Positions 22,888 through 33,049 of a DNA stretch of 64,000 nucleotides are shown here, piece after piece. A program made the translations under genes and the position numbers. The stretch is from Hippopus hippopus (taxonomy: Eukaryota; Mollusca; Bivalvia; Cardiida; Cardiidae), in contig OX328103.1 of assembly GCA_946811185.2 (NCBI GenBank), positions 1,860,001-1,924,000 on the forward strand. The letters run 5' to 3'. The first letter of the stretch is position 1. Every line of letters starts with the position of its first letter. The notes under the pieces are model-generated. The model did no database searches, was not told where the DNA came from, and saw only the letters and a program-made list of their open reading frames with translations.

Positions 22888-23388
22888 TTTCATGCTTTAC
22901 GGTAGGTTATCGAGAAATATCGGTGAAAATTTTTCGATATTTCATGGTTACGACCAGTGAAAATACCGATTTTTATATTCCAACTCTTCAAATGAAGGCG
23001 GAAACAGTTGTTCCCGCGTACTAGTTACCTAGGTAAAATGCGCGTGCCTCACAACCAGATGGAAATATGACGTAATTTACCTTACATTTCTCGCGCTTGA
23101 CGTAACATTGTAATGCGTTGCTATGCGGAGGGGGTACGCCACGGGGAATAACCGAAAAGAACTGTACTGGATTTTGATTAAGTTCTCCCAAGAAAGGGTT
23201 AAAAGCATGAAATAAATAGAATATTTGTTATTTTCGGTGAAAGATCGAAATTTATTTCATCGAGTGAACATCATCGGTAATATTTTCACTAGTGGCTGCG
23301 CCACTCGTGAAAATATTACCAATGATGTTCACTCGATGAAATAAATTTTGATCTTTCACCGTAAAAAACAAATATCCTCTATATCATC
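22888..23388 (+). mobile_element. Family H element
   Basis: TTATTTCATGCTTTACGGTA at the left, TTAAAAGCATGAAATAAATA in the middle, then a 150-bp palindrome (ATCGAAATTTATTTCATCGA and complement). It matches 59868-60316 on the opposite strand. Confidence 0.78.
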
Positions 23389-23511
23389 ACTGGTGGTGTT
23401 ATTCACTGTGAAATCAATTCACTGATAGGAATATAATAAAACGAAATAATTCTAAAGAGTCGCTATCAATGACAAATCAAAGTACTGTATTGTTCTAATT
23501 CTTTATTTAAA

Positions 23512-23568
23512 AGACTAGCCATGCGAATGGCTGAAACGCTCTGTCTGAGCAATTCACATGGTTAGTCT
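23512..23568. repeat. Short inverted repeat
   Basis: AGACTAGCCATGCGAAT and ATTCACATGGTTAGTCT pair with two mismatches around a 23-nt loop. Confidence 0.6.
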
Positions 23569-23637
23569 CTTGGATTGATAATAACAACTCAGTCAGTTAG
23601 ATCGCTAGTTCTAAAATTTAGAACTGGAATTGAACTG

Positions 23638-23849
23638 TTAACCCTTAGGCTGCTAAGCGCGACTTACCGACCTTTTTCCGGCAATGTAGATCAATATCAG
23701 ACTGCACAGAACGTGCAGTCTGATCTTGGATCTACACAGTCCGATAAGGAGATATTTATCCTGCCAAAATAAATATGAAATAGCATCATTCGGGTTTTTA
23801 ATATTGACTTGAAAGTTTTATTTAATTTATTTCGAAGGATAAGGGTTAA
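23638..23849. mobile_element. Family B MITE, reference copy, TTAA on both sides
   Basis: TTAACCCTTAGGCTGCTAAG at the left and GAAGGATAAGGGTTAA at the right. The palindrome is around CAGACTGCACAGAACGTGCA. The CCCTTA ends with TTAA are piggyBac-like. Confidence 0.84.
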
Positions 23850-23914
23850 CGGAAAGCGATTACGGCTTCTGATTCCCATATTTGGGCAGCCTTTCACTCA
23901 ACTGCGCAGAAAAC

Positions 23915-24445
23915 TGCGCACATTTCAAATTTTGAGTAACATTTATTTTGTCGTATGCAAATAGTTTCAATTTGAACAATCCTAAAATGTTGTTGTTTGG
24001 TAGAGAGTCAAGATATGTTGATTATCTCATTTTAGACTTACCCAAAATTGAAAGCCTTTGCAGGTGAAAAATTAAGGTCTACGGTCCCTAACTCTCATAT
24101 CAAAAGACGGAAGCTGCCGAGATTGGCCGAATAGCCTTTACCAAAACGTCGATGTTACACGATATTTACCGATGAGTTCGTGAGTTTACGGCCCCTAACT
24201 CTCATATTAAAAGACAGAAGCTGCTGAGATTGGCCGAATAGCCTTTACGAAAACGTCGATGTTTACTGATGAGTTAGGGGCCCTAGACCTTAGACGAGGC
24301 CCAAATGATGAGTTTTGACTTTGGAAAGATAACGAATACTTTTTTTCTATTCTTTGAACGACAAATCCCATTGCATTATGGCTACATGCAATTAGTTGTC
24401 TGCTTGTGCTTTCAGTGTGGACAAGTCTAACATTTGTCGTCAGAT
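23915..24445. mobile_element. Overlapping family A fragments, one split by a nested element
   Basis: A minus-strand half (23915-24010) is followed by a plus-strand left part, which is interrupted by 24073-24294. Further A-like sequence (GTCTGCTTGTGCTTTCAGTG) follows to about 24445. Confidence 0.6.
24073..24294. mobile_element. ~220-bp TIR element nested in a family A fragment
   Basis: Ends TAAGGTCTACGGTCCCTAAC and the complement of TAGGGGCCCTAGACCTTA pair. The interior is two direct copies of a 107-bp unit (CTAACTCTCATAT... at 24087 and 24194). The superfamily is unknown. Confidence 0.62.
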
Positions 24446-24451
24446 CACAAG

Positions 24452-24662
24452 TTAATCCTTATCCAGCTAAATAACTTAAATCAAATTTTCAAGCCGTAAG
24501 TAAAAACCCGAATAATGTTACTTCAAACTTAGTTTTTGTAGAACAATATCTTTTTATCGGACAGTGTAGATCCAAGATCAGACTGCACGTTCTGTGCAGT
24601 CTGATCTTGGATCTACACTGTCCGCAAAAGGTCAGTGAGTCGCGCTTAGCAGCCTCAGGGAT
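24452..24662. mobile_element. Family B MITE
   Basis: TTAATCCTTATCCAGCTAAA at the left, GCGCTTAGCAGCCTCAGGG at the right, with a long near-perfect palindrome at 24558-24625. Confidence 0.8.
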
Positions 24663-24736
24663 ATGACAACAAGACGCCATTTTTACCTGTACTGTATTAT
24701 GGTAATAAACATTCTCCATTTTCCCTTAAAGTTTTT

Positions 24737-25016
24737 TCTGTCATTTCAAAGACAAATTTCATCATATGAGCCACATTAAATCAGATTGATTGATTGATTG
24801 GTTGTATGGTCTTTAACGCCGTTTTCAACATTATTTCAGTTATATCGCGGTGGACAGGGTACCTATCCATGCTTTCCTGGAGTCTCTTTTACCAGTGCTC
24901 AGCACAATTTTCTTTCCAAGCCACTGGCTACTTTCCTACAACATTAAATCAGTCGTCTGCGAATGTTTTGAATTTGGACGAGTCTAAATTTTCATCGTCT
25001 GTTAAAGAATTCAGGT
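24737..25016 (-). mobile_element. Family A fragment split by a SINE
   Basis: CATTTCAAAGACAAATTTCA to the left and GTCGTCTGCGAATGTTTTGA to the right of the SINE at 24785-24940 form one A right half. Confidence 0.72.
24785..24940 (-). mobile_element. SINE-1 copy, 5'-truncated, with 12-bp target duplication
   Basis: Only the 3' 156 bp remain (ATTGATTGATTGATTGGTTG onward). The flanks are exact ACATTAAATCAG repeats (24773-24784 and 24941-24952). It lies inside a family A MITE fragment that resumes afterwards. Confidence 0.85.
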
Positions 25017-25064
25017 AACAAGACGCCATTATGATTATCAAAGTAACATGTCGAAATAAAATCT

Positions 25065-25091
25065 ATGTTATGTTATGTTACGTTATGTTAC
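25065..25091. repeat. (TGTTA)n microsatellite
   Basis: About five TGTTA/CGTTA units. Confidence 0.85.
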
Positions 25092-25472
25092 ATGTCAAAT
25101 GTTGTTACGACCATAAACACTAAAACCAATTATACCCCGATTGATTATTCTCAAGGAAAAAAAAAAATGATGTTCTTTTCTCATGAAAGGAAGAAATAAA
25201 AAATTCACTTGTGGATAGATAATTACATTTTTATAACGATCAATGTCACGTGATTTGTTGTCGACAGCGACCTCGTCCATCTTGGCTTGCGTTTTATGCG
25301 ATAAGTATCTCATGCAGACGACAGTTGTTTTCGACTTTTCAAAACATTGTAGGAATGGAGAAATTTCCCTTTTAATCAGTGTGTTAACATATTCTCATGT
25401 ACTAACTCCCAATTCATGTTAGCTGTCTGCTGTAAGTTTGTTTCAGAAGGCAATGCGTCAATTTGTTTAGCC
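25092..25472. other. Unassigned sequence with E-box and YY1-like site
   Basis: GTCACGTGATTT at about 25246 and CCATCTTGGC at 25277. No coding frame. Confidence 0.4.
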
Positions 25473-25638
25473 TAGGATCACGTCCGATCATTCTTTCCTT
25501 TTATACGAATATTCGGACGTTACTTTGTAAAGAATGATGTCATTTTTGACAAAGTAGCGTCCGAATATACGTAATTTTTGACAAAGTTAAGTCTGAAAAT
25601 TCGTATAAAAGGGAAAAAAATGATCTGACTGGAACCTA
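25473..25638. mobile_element. ~166-bp inverted-repeat element
   Basis: TAGGATCACGTCCGATCATT at the left pairs with the complement of AATGATCTGACTGGAACCTA. The interior has three copies of TTGACAAAGT/ACTTTGT-like sequence with CGTCCGAATAT. Confidence 0.72.
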
Positions 25639-25689
25639 ATTTCTTTGGTGCTCATGTAGATCTCAGGTTTAGTATTCCATTAGCCCACA

Positions 25690-25825
25690 ACGAAAAATAT
25701 CTTAGTCCAATCCAACTTGAAAGTATTTACAATCAACAAATTAAATTCGGATCCAATGATAGAATTTGATTTGAAAAGGGTAGAAAAGATAGCTTTTAAA
25801 ATTCAGGATTGTTTGTTAACAGGTT
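25690..25825 (+). mobile_element. Family A fragment, degraded
   Basis: Shows AACTTGAAAGTATTTACAAT and AAAAGGGTAGAAAAGATAGC. No palindrome. Confidence 0.5.
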
Positions 25826-25829
25826 CAGT

Positions 25830-26989
25830 ACACGCTATGATAGTATTGGTTCTAATATCAAGAAGGTAAAGGACTGGCTTCCAACTTTTGAATAGAACAC
25901 ATTTTGCGTAGAATAACATTTCTTTAATAAGAACATTCGTTTGTTTCAATCTTTATCTCTTGCAGCCAATCGTAGACAATTTTTCGATATTTCCATTGGC
26001 CAAGATGTTCATAATTCATAACATCCTCATATTCTGTAATAACACGCCATATTGAGATAGCCAATCATTAATGGCTCAGCCAAGGAGAACAAATTTCCCA
26101 TAATTCCCCGCGTCCAATAACCATCAAGTTTCTGACAATGTAACATTATTCAGAAAACACGTCTAATGGCTGCCTGCTATCCGCTATATCATAAAATATA
26201 TGAATATGAAATTAGTTTTCATATATGGATTGTCATTTATGTTGTCAGCGGCGCCATTCTGTCCTCGCTTATCCAATCAGATCTGTGTATTTGTCACGTG
26301 GCATTATAGAATTGACCAATGTAAATAGCTGTTACAATTCCCAAGAGTGCTCTCCATCGGAGGCATTTTTTTCCAATATGATACGTTATGTTGCTCCTCA
26401 AATTGCCTTTCCATCTCATATTAAAACATGAAAACACGTTCAATACTTTATGTGTCTGTTATTATTGATTTCTGCGACCCCAGGATTTATCAGTGAAACA
26501 AGCAACTGATTGTTCTGAGTCTGTCATCTCGCAGTGTCTCGCGTTGTGCGAGATCACATCTTCTCGCTCTAAGGTCACGTGAGAATTGTTGAGGGCGCCA
26601 AGTTAATGCAGGCTAATATGTCATAGAAGCAGCTCCGGGCGGAAAGATGGAAATTTACGATGGCATTTGGCTCTGGCAGTTCGTTGGCTTCAATTTCCGA
26701 TATTGTTATAACAAAGTTATGTTTATGATATAGACGGGGCTTCTGTTCTCTCTGATTGCGCTATGATAGAGGACTTGGGGATACAGTCCAGAGACGTCCA
26801 GAGACATGTTTTACCGTGTGACAAATGGCAGCTGAGGTGATTAACGTTGTCGGCTATAATCTCAGTTGATGCTCTTTGCAAGATTGGACGGGAATGTATA
26901 AATTCCTCATATTTCATCCGTATTATGATTATGCTTTTGGTCCGTACTTTTTTCCGAGAATGTATTCACCAACATTTCTTAATTCATTT
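25830..26989. promoter_or_regulatory. Longest repeat-free island; candidate regulatory region
   Basis: About 1.1 kb without repeat signatures. It has CCAATCATTAATGG, TCCAATCAG, GTCACGTGGC (26293) and GGTCACGTGAG (26573), plus GATA and homeodomain-like cores. Frames are short and lack domains. It could be an enhancer or promoter of a gene outside the window. Confidence 0.35.
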
Positions 26990-27062
26990 GAGCCAAGCTC
27001 TGGCAAAAGGGTGTTAAATGCATCTATGTGATACATTATACAAAGAAACTCATCATATAATT
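26990..27062. mobile_element. Family C end fragment
   Basis: GAGCCAAGCTCTGGCAAAAG and about 50 bp of the subterminal region. Confidence 0.65.
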
Positions 27063-27325
27063 GAGTCATGCTCTGGCAAAAGGGGGCTTAATGCAACTCC
27101 GTGATGCATCATACCAAGCAAGCCATCACATAAATATGGTTCCATAATAGCCACTTTTTTTAACAACCGACTCAATCATGAGGTAGACTGATCCTTTGAA
27201 AAACAGAAAATCGACTAATAGTGAAAAGTTTCGGCCCAGGTCAGCCTGCGCGGACTGCGCAGGCTGACCTGGGTCGAAACTTTTCGCAGATGCATTAAGC
27301 CCCCTTTTCACAGAGCGCGGCTCAA
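27063..27325. mobile_element. Family C MITE, full length
   Basis: GAGTCATGCTCTGGCAAAAG to TTTTCACAGAGCGCGGCTC, perfect palindrome AGCCTGCGCGGACTGCGCAG. Confidence 0.85.
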
Positions 27326-27446
27326 TTATAGATCAATAAAATCCATTTTGTCCAATAACCGACTGAATCTACGGGTAGAATGGTCCTTTGACAAGCAGAT
27401 AATTGACCAATGGCAAAAAGCTGCGACCCAGGTCAGCCTCCGCATA
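27326..27446. mobile_element. Family C internal fragment
   Basis: AAAATCCATTTTGTCCAATA to CCCAGGTCAGCCTCCGCA, ending at the palindrome. Confidence 0.62.
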
Positions 27447-27693
27447 GTATCTTCAAGAACTCATTATCGTCTGTATCGATGTTGGACTTTTATGTTGTTT
27501 TGTTACCAACACCTTGATTTAAAGTTTTCTTGTCATGCTGCAATTCACTATGATCTTTTTTAAAACAGTTCAGCAAAAGTACAAATCAGCCAACTGTATT
27601 TTAAATCTTACCTTTGCTGCCGGCTTTTAGTTATATGTACCTACTTTTCCAGTCTCTCGTTGACAAAAAATCTCCAGACTGCCATGTGATTCT

Positions 27694-27959
27694 TTAACCC
27701 TTTACCACACAATGTCGACTTTTAACTACCCTGAGAAAGAAGCCTTTTAAAAACATTGTAGGAAAAGGAGAAAATGCTGGTAACCTCCTTTAACCACAAT
27801 GTTTTCTACTCTATCAAAGATATGTTTTCCTCATCTGAGTCAGGGATCTTATATACATGTGTATATACGATCCCTGTCTGAGTCAAATTTAAAATTGTCG
27901 TCTGCAAACGCTTTCAATTTTGGACAAATCTACATTTTTATCGTGTGGTAAAGAGTTAA
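27694..27959 (-). mobile_element. Family A MITE, TTAA-bounded, carrying the 36-bp mini-insertion
   Basis: TTAACCCTTTACCACACAAT at the left and GTGGTAAAGAGTTAA at the right. The second palindrome arm is shortened. A 36-bp element sits at 27841-27876. Confidence 0.85.
27841..27876. mobile_element. 36-bp mini-insertion made only of CAGGGATC termini, inside a MITE
   Basis: It starts CAGGGATCTTATATAC and ends GTATATACGATCCCTG, and is flanked by exact 7-bp repeats TCTGAGT (27834-27840 and 27877-27883). It lies within a family A MITE (27694-27959), whose sequence resumes after it. Confidence 0.75.
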
Positions 27960-28427
27960 ACCATGTCCTTAACCTATGACAGAAATATACAAGATACCTT
28001 TGTTGACAACTTAAATTCTTTGTTATTTTTTTCATTTTTAGTTTTTTTCGACGATCTATATCTACTAACAGCCATTTTAACACGATCACACCCAAAAATT
28101 CACTTTACCATCAGAAACGCGTCATCTTACTGGGTAATTACGTCACTTGTTTTAGATTTCAGCGCCCCCTAGAGAAAAATCTGATTGGCTCGTCTGGCGA
28201 GGTTCTGGTATATCAAAACTGACGTTTTGTCACATTTCTGAAAACTTTGGAAATTTGACGTGTAAATGAACAAATTATTTCTTGTGCTTCTCTTATAAGT
28301 AGATTACTGATACTAGTATTTATCGTAGCCTGAAGGGTTATTAATGTACCTAACTTTGGTACATGCAACAGGCGTAGGTCCATATGACTTCCATTTCTTT
28401 ATTTAATTCATGCTTTATGATACAATT

Positions 28428-28694
28428 AAGCCATGCCCTGACTAAAAGGGGGCTTATTGCATCTCCACGATACATGATACCAAGCAAGTCATGACATAAT
28501 TATGGATCCAAAAAGTGTTTCTTTTTTTTTCTTTAACAACCGATTGAATCATGAGGTAGAATGATCCGTTGACATGCAGGAAACTTAAAGACAGCGAACT
28601 GTTTCGGCCCATGTCAGCCTGCGCGGACTGCGCAGGCTGACATGGGTCGATGCATTTCGCAAATGCATTAAGTTCCCTTTTCACAGAGCATGGT
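28428..28694. mobile_element. Family C MITE, full length
   Basis: AAGCCATGCCCTGACTAAAA to TTTTCACAGAGCATGGTAC, palindrome AGCCTGCGCGGACTGCGCAG. Confidence 0.83.
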
Positions 28695-28867
28695 ACAATC
28701 ATAAGGACAACTGCACTAGTAGAAAAAGAGTATTTGAAGCTATTTGCATAATTGTATTATTAATGTTATGATTGTTCCTCGCCTGACGTCAAAGTTGTAG
28801 CTTTCTTAAACCTAGTGGTGTTATAATCCAACTTCTCGACGTAGATCTTCTCGCAGATCTTCCAGTG

Positions 28868-28955
28868 AATAATAACAATAATAATAATAATAATAATAAT
28901 TGTTATTATTATTATCATTATTATTATTATTATTATCATCATCATTATCATTATC
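28868..28955. repeat. Mirrored (AAT)n/(ATT)n microsatellite
   Basis: AAT units switch at about 28902 to their complement ATT/ATC, so the whole tract is a hairpin-forming palindrome. Confidence 0.92.
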
Positions 28956-28956
28956 C

Positions 28957-29590
28957 GATTTGGACCTGTCCACAATTTTGTTGCCTGGTAAAAAAATTAA
29001 CTCGATTCCTTAAATGTCGAATAATACAACAATTTCCTGACTGGTTCTCTTTTTCCTGTCATGTAGAGTTTTACGGTACATAATGTCAAATGGCGAAAAC
29101 TACAGCATTTTCGAAAGTTTGTTGCCTAGTGAAGAATTTTCTCGATACCTCAAATGTCGAATAATACAGCATTTCCAGACTGGTTCTCTAGATTTTCCCT
29201 GTCGTGTAGAATTTGATGTTATATAATGTTAAATGGCAAATTTTACAGTAACTTACAGGCACCCTTTTTTTTTTCAATTTGGACCAGTCTACAATTTTGT
29301 AGTCTGGTTAAAAATTTCTCGATTCCTTGAATGTTGAATAAATAACAACATTTTCCAGACTGGTTCTCTAGTTTTTACCCTGTCGTGTAGAGTTGGACGT
29401 TATATAATGTTAAATGACAAATACCAATAGCCATTTACAGGCAAGTTTTATCAATTTGGACCAGTCTATAATTTTTGTTGTCGTGTAAAAAGTTAATTTG
29501 TTTGCTTAAATGTCGAAAAATACAGCATTTTCCAGACTGGTTCTCTAACTTTCCCTGTCTTGTAGAGTTTGACGGTATATAATGTTAATG
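28957..29590 (-). repeat. Tandem array of a family A end plus unique sequence, ~180-bp period
   Basis: CTGGTTCTCT recurs at about 29041, 29180, 29360 and 29537. Each unit contains CAATTTGGACCAGTCTA and a TCTGGTAAA-like end of family A, then TCGTGTAGAGTTTGACG-like sequence. Confidence 0.82.
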
Positions 29591-29822
29591 GCGTCTTGTA
29601 ATCTCTCTCGTGGAGTGATATTATAATCTGAGACAGTTCGTCTGCGAGAAATACAAGTTATTAGACCGTGTTCTCACATAACCTAGTCCTGTTCTCGAAG
29701 AATGAAATTAAATAATATATCGAACCTTTTCTTCTGGTTTATTTCTCTAATTTCGTCTGCCAGAGTGATAGGTCGTCTATAAAAATATCGCAATCGAACT
29801 TGTGGCGTACTCTTATTAAATC

Positions 29823-30043
29823 TTAACTCTATACCAAACGACAAAATTTTAGACTTGTCCAAATTCAAAGCATTTGCAGACGACAAAATAAATGTAGCTC
29901 TAGTGATGATTTCTGTCTTCGATAGGGTAGATAACATTGTGGGAAAAGGAGAAAATGCTGGTTAACAGCATTTTCTCCTTTTTCCACAATGTTTTCAGAA
30001 GTCTTTATCTGTAGGGTCGTTAAAACTCGGAACTAGGGTTGAA
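29823..30043 (+). mobile_element. Family A MITE
   Basis: Starts TTAACTCTATACCAAACGAC. The palindrome is intact (GGAGAAAATGCTGGTTAACA). Confidence 0.8.
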
Positions 30044-30149
30044 CCTTGTATAAAGCACTAACTAAATCCAACAGACATTTTCATTAAAAAAAAAAAAAAG
30101 ACCCAAAATGCTTGCGATTTCAAGATTATTCTTGTTCATAATGTCTAAG

Positions 30150-30230
30150 CACAGCGGAGAGTGTAGATCATAGATCACACTGCACGTTGTGTGCAGTCTG
30201 ATCTTGATCTACACTGTCTGCTATGGCAAC
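30150..30230. mobile_element. Family B palindrome
   Basis: GATCACACTGCACGTTGTGT then GCAGTCTGATCTTGATCTAC. Confidence 0.7.
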
Positions 30231-30343
30231 TGTAGTTGTGAAAGCCACTTAAGTGTTAAAAATTGTAGTAGTACCTTAGGGGTTAGACACAAAATGTTTA
30301 TATTCAAAATTTCGACACAAACCATCTTATTGGCTAAGATAGA

Positions 30344-30548
30344 TCATCCAGTTTTAACGACCGTGAGAAAGATTGTTTTTTAAAACTTTTGGGGAAAGGA
30401 GAAAATGCTGATAACCAACATTTTCTTCTTCTACCGCGATGAAAGACTCAGTGAAAGGCAAATTTAATCATTTGGCCCTTATTTACTTTGACGTCTGCAA
30501 AGGCTTTGAATTTGGACAAATCTAAAATTTTGTGGTTCGGGTAAGAGT
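30344..30548 (-). mobile_element. Family A MITE, minus strand, worn
   Basis: GTTTTAACGACCGTGAGAAA at the left, GTCTGCAAAGGCTTTGAATT and TTTTGTGGTTCGGGTAA at the right. Confidence 0.68.
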
Positions 30549-30549
30549 C

Positions 30550-30935
30550 TATCAAGGTAGCCGCTTACTGCAAGTGACTTTTAACAAAGGGTAGACCGGA
30601 GCTTTAAATTGCGTTCTTTTCGAGAAATCACTCGTGAATCTCACGGAGAAATAAACAAAGAAAAAAAGTGTTAATATATTCAAAACTCGGAGGGAGTGTA
30701 ATGTAGTTTTGTAATTTTTCATCGCCCAGTTCCTGGAAATCGGTCACGTGATTTTCATAAGCGCCATCTTGATTTGACAGGCGGAGGAATTAATACGTTT
30801 TCAGGAAATATTCAGCGCGGAAAGTTCATTATGATACATCTTAAATTAGGCTGCATTCGTGCGGCTTCTCATCGCAAGACGATAATAATCTTCGCGATAG
30901 TTTTTATTCTGAAATGATACTAGCCTTTAAACACC
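30550..30935. promoter_or_regulatory. Repeat-free island with E-box/YY1 pair
   Basis: GGTCACGTGATTTTCATAAG followed by GCGCCATCTTGA. Regulatory role inferred from motifs only. Confidence 0.3.
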
Positions 30936-30936
30936 C

Positions 30937-30957
30937 CCCCACACACACACACACACT
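30937..30957. repeat. (CA)n microsatellite
   Basis: C7 followed by eight CA units. Confidence 0.9.
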
Positions 30958-31044
30958 GCCACTGCCGTCCGTCACTTTTTCATCAGATTCAGCCTTTGTG
31001 TCATTTACATAAAATGCGACAATTTCGATATCGTCTTTTGATTC

Positions 31045-31575
31045 GGAGTATGAACCAAACGACAAAAATGTAGACTTGTCCAAACTGAAAACTTTTTTGG
31101 AAAAGGAGTAAATGCTGGTAACCAGCATATTGTCTTTTGATACGGGGTATTAACTCCTTCCAAAACGACAGAACATGTAAACTTGTCTATACGAAAAATT
31201 AAATGTTACTACAATGAATGAACTCCTCTTCGATAGGATAGAAAGCATTTTTGGAAAAGGAGAAAATGCTGGTAACCAGCATATTGTCTTTTGATACGGG
31301 ATATTAACTTTTTACCAAGCGACAAAAGAAATAGACTTGTCCAAATTCAAAGCAACTGCAGACGACAAATTAAATGTTACGTAAATGAATGAACTTCTCT
31401 TTGACAGGGTAGAAAACTTTGTTGGAAAAAGAGAAAATGCTGGTAACCAGCATATTGTCTCTCGATACGGGGTATTCATTCTTTCCCAAACGATAAAATA
31501 TATAGACTTGCTTAAAGTAATTTTAGAAGCCAAGGTAAATGTAAGTGAAATTGATAAACTCCTCTTCACGGGTTA
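31045..31575 (+). repeat. Tandem family A left halves, ~155-170-bp period
   Basis: TGCTGGTAACCAGCATATTG recurs at 31113, 31267 and 31438, followed each time by TCTCGATACGGGGTATT-like sequence and a new A left end. About three and a half units. Confidence 0.8.
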
Positions 31576-31860
31576 AAAATCTGTAACTAGGCCATCTCCA
31601 AATTATACCATTCAAAGAAAAAAAAAGATGATATTTTATGCAGCCTTTTTGCAGAAAATTTCTGAGTCGAAGACGAAATAAAAAAAAGAACACACAGGGA
31701 GCACATTCTCATTACGTGTAGAAAATTCCCATCTTTTTCTGACAAATCTATTTCCTTAAAATTGAATATCGTGGGGCATTAAAAATGATCAAGATTTATG
31801 AATCCACCATTTTTATGCCTCCATTAGCTCGTTTATCCCCCCCTCCCTTGCAGACGATTT

Positions 31861-31955
31861 TTAGGTTTTGCAGAAGACGACTTTTGAAAACACTGTGGCA
31901 AAAAGGAGAAATTGCTCGTAACGAGCAATTTCTCCTTTTGCCACAATGTTTTGAC
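31861..31955. mobile_element. Family A subtype palindrome (GAAATTGCTCG)
   Basis: Perfect palindrome around GGAGAAATTGCTCGTAACGA within TGTGGCAAA/TTTGCCACA arms, with short flanks only. Confidence 0.68.
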
Positions 31956-31968
31956 TGGTATTTAGGTA

Positions 31969-32239
31969 TTAACCCTTAACCACAAAATCCTGAGTTTTAA
32001 CGACCCTCAGGGGAAAGCCTTTTGAAAACATTGTGAGAAAAAGGAGAAAATGCTGGTAACCAGCATTTTCTCCTTTTTCCCAAAACGTTGTCCACCCTTT
32101 CAAAATAGATTTACGACATTTGAATAACATTTAATTTGAGTCACATTTGAGTACATCATTTGAGTCACATTAAAATTGTCGTCTGCATAGGCTTTCAATT
32201 TGGACGAGTCCAGAATTTTGTCGTCTGGGATAGGTTTAA
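31969..32239 (-). mobile_element. Family A MITE, TTAA-bounded left
   Basis: TTAACCCTTAACCACAAAAT, intact palindrome, and GTCGTCTGGGATAGGTTTAA at the right. Confidence 0.82.
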
Positions 32240-32321
32240 ATCACAATTCATGTTGATTTCTGCATTATTTGCTGATATCTTCAATGTAGTCTACTGTTTT
32301 TTTTTTTCATACGGTTTTGAC

Positions 32322-32518
32322 TAAAACCCTTTACGTCACAGCGCGTCTCGATGACCTTTTGCGGACAGTGTAGTCAGAACGTGCAGTCTGATCTTGGTTC
32401 TACACTGTCCGATAAGGTGATATTTTCCCTCAAAAACTAACCTTGAAATAAATCAACATTTCGGTTTCCACAATCGGGTTGAAAGTTTCATTTAACTTAT
32501 TTAGTAGGTTAAAGGTTA
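32322..32518. mobile_element. Family B MITE, right TTAA kept
   Basis: CCCTTTACGTCACAGCGCGT at the left, palindrome with one arm shortened, TAGGTTAAAGGTTAA at the right. Confidence 0.75.
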
Positions 32519-33045
32519 ACATATTTATAATGGATGGCTCGTGATGTACTATTTCTCGATGCACCACAATGTTTTTGAAACTCATAGAGTCAACAACTCT
32601 CAAACTATGTCAATATTTCTTAAAACCTGGAAGATCTACGTCACAGAAAAAAAAAAATCTTCACGTATTTATAGTAAATGGTTTATGGTGGACTATTTTT
32701 CCACATTCTGAAATTATTTTTGAAATTGGTCAATACACTCAGATTTTACGAAAATATTTTCTTCTTTTCCATTTCTTTCGTTTGGAATTATCGAAGCACT
32801 GCATGCGAACTTAACACTTTTCGAGGCAAATATAGGACTTTTTTTTATAACCCTTCTAACATTGTATGTACAAGAGCAGCTCTCATTTTACACTTACACA
32901 TATTTTTTATTTTTTTTGCAATATATTCTTTCTGTCATTTTGAAAAAAAAATGAGACATTTAACTTTTCTGCAATCGTTGGGTGTGACTGGAAGGATTAA
33001 GTGGTGCACTGTACTTTAAAAATGGCGTGAACGTAAAAATGTCAC
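32519..33045. other. Unassigned AT-rich sequence
   Basis: Contains a 113-codon Phe-rich frame (32678-33019) that looks like poly-T-driven chance. Confidence 0.45.
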
Positions 33046-33049
33046 CTAA

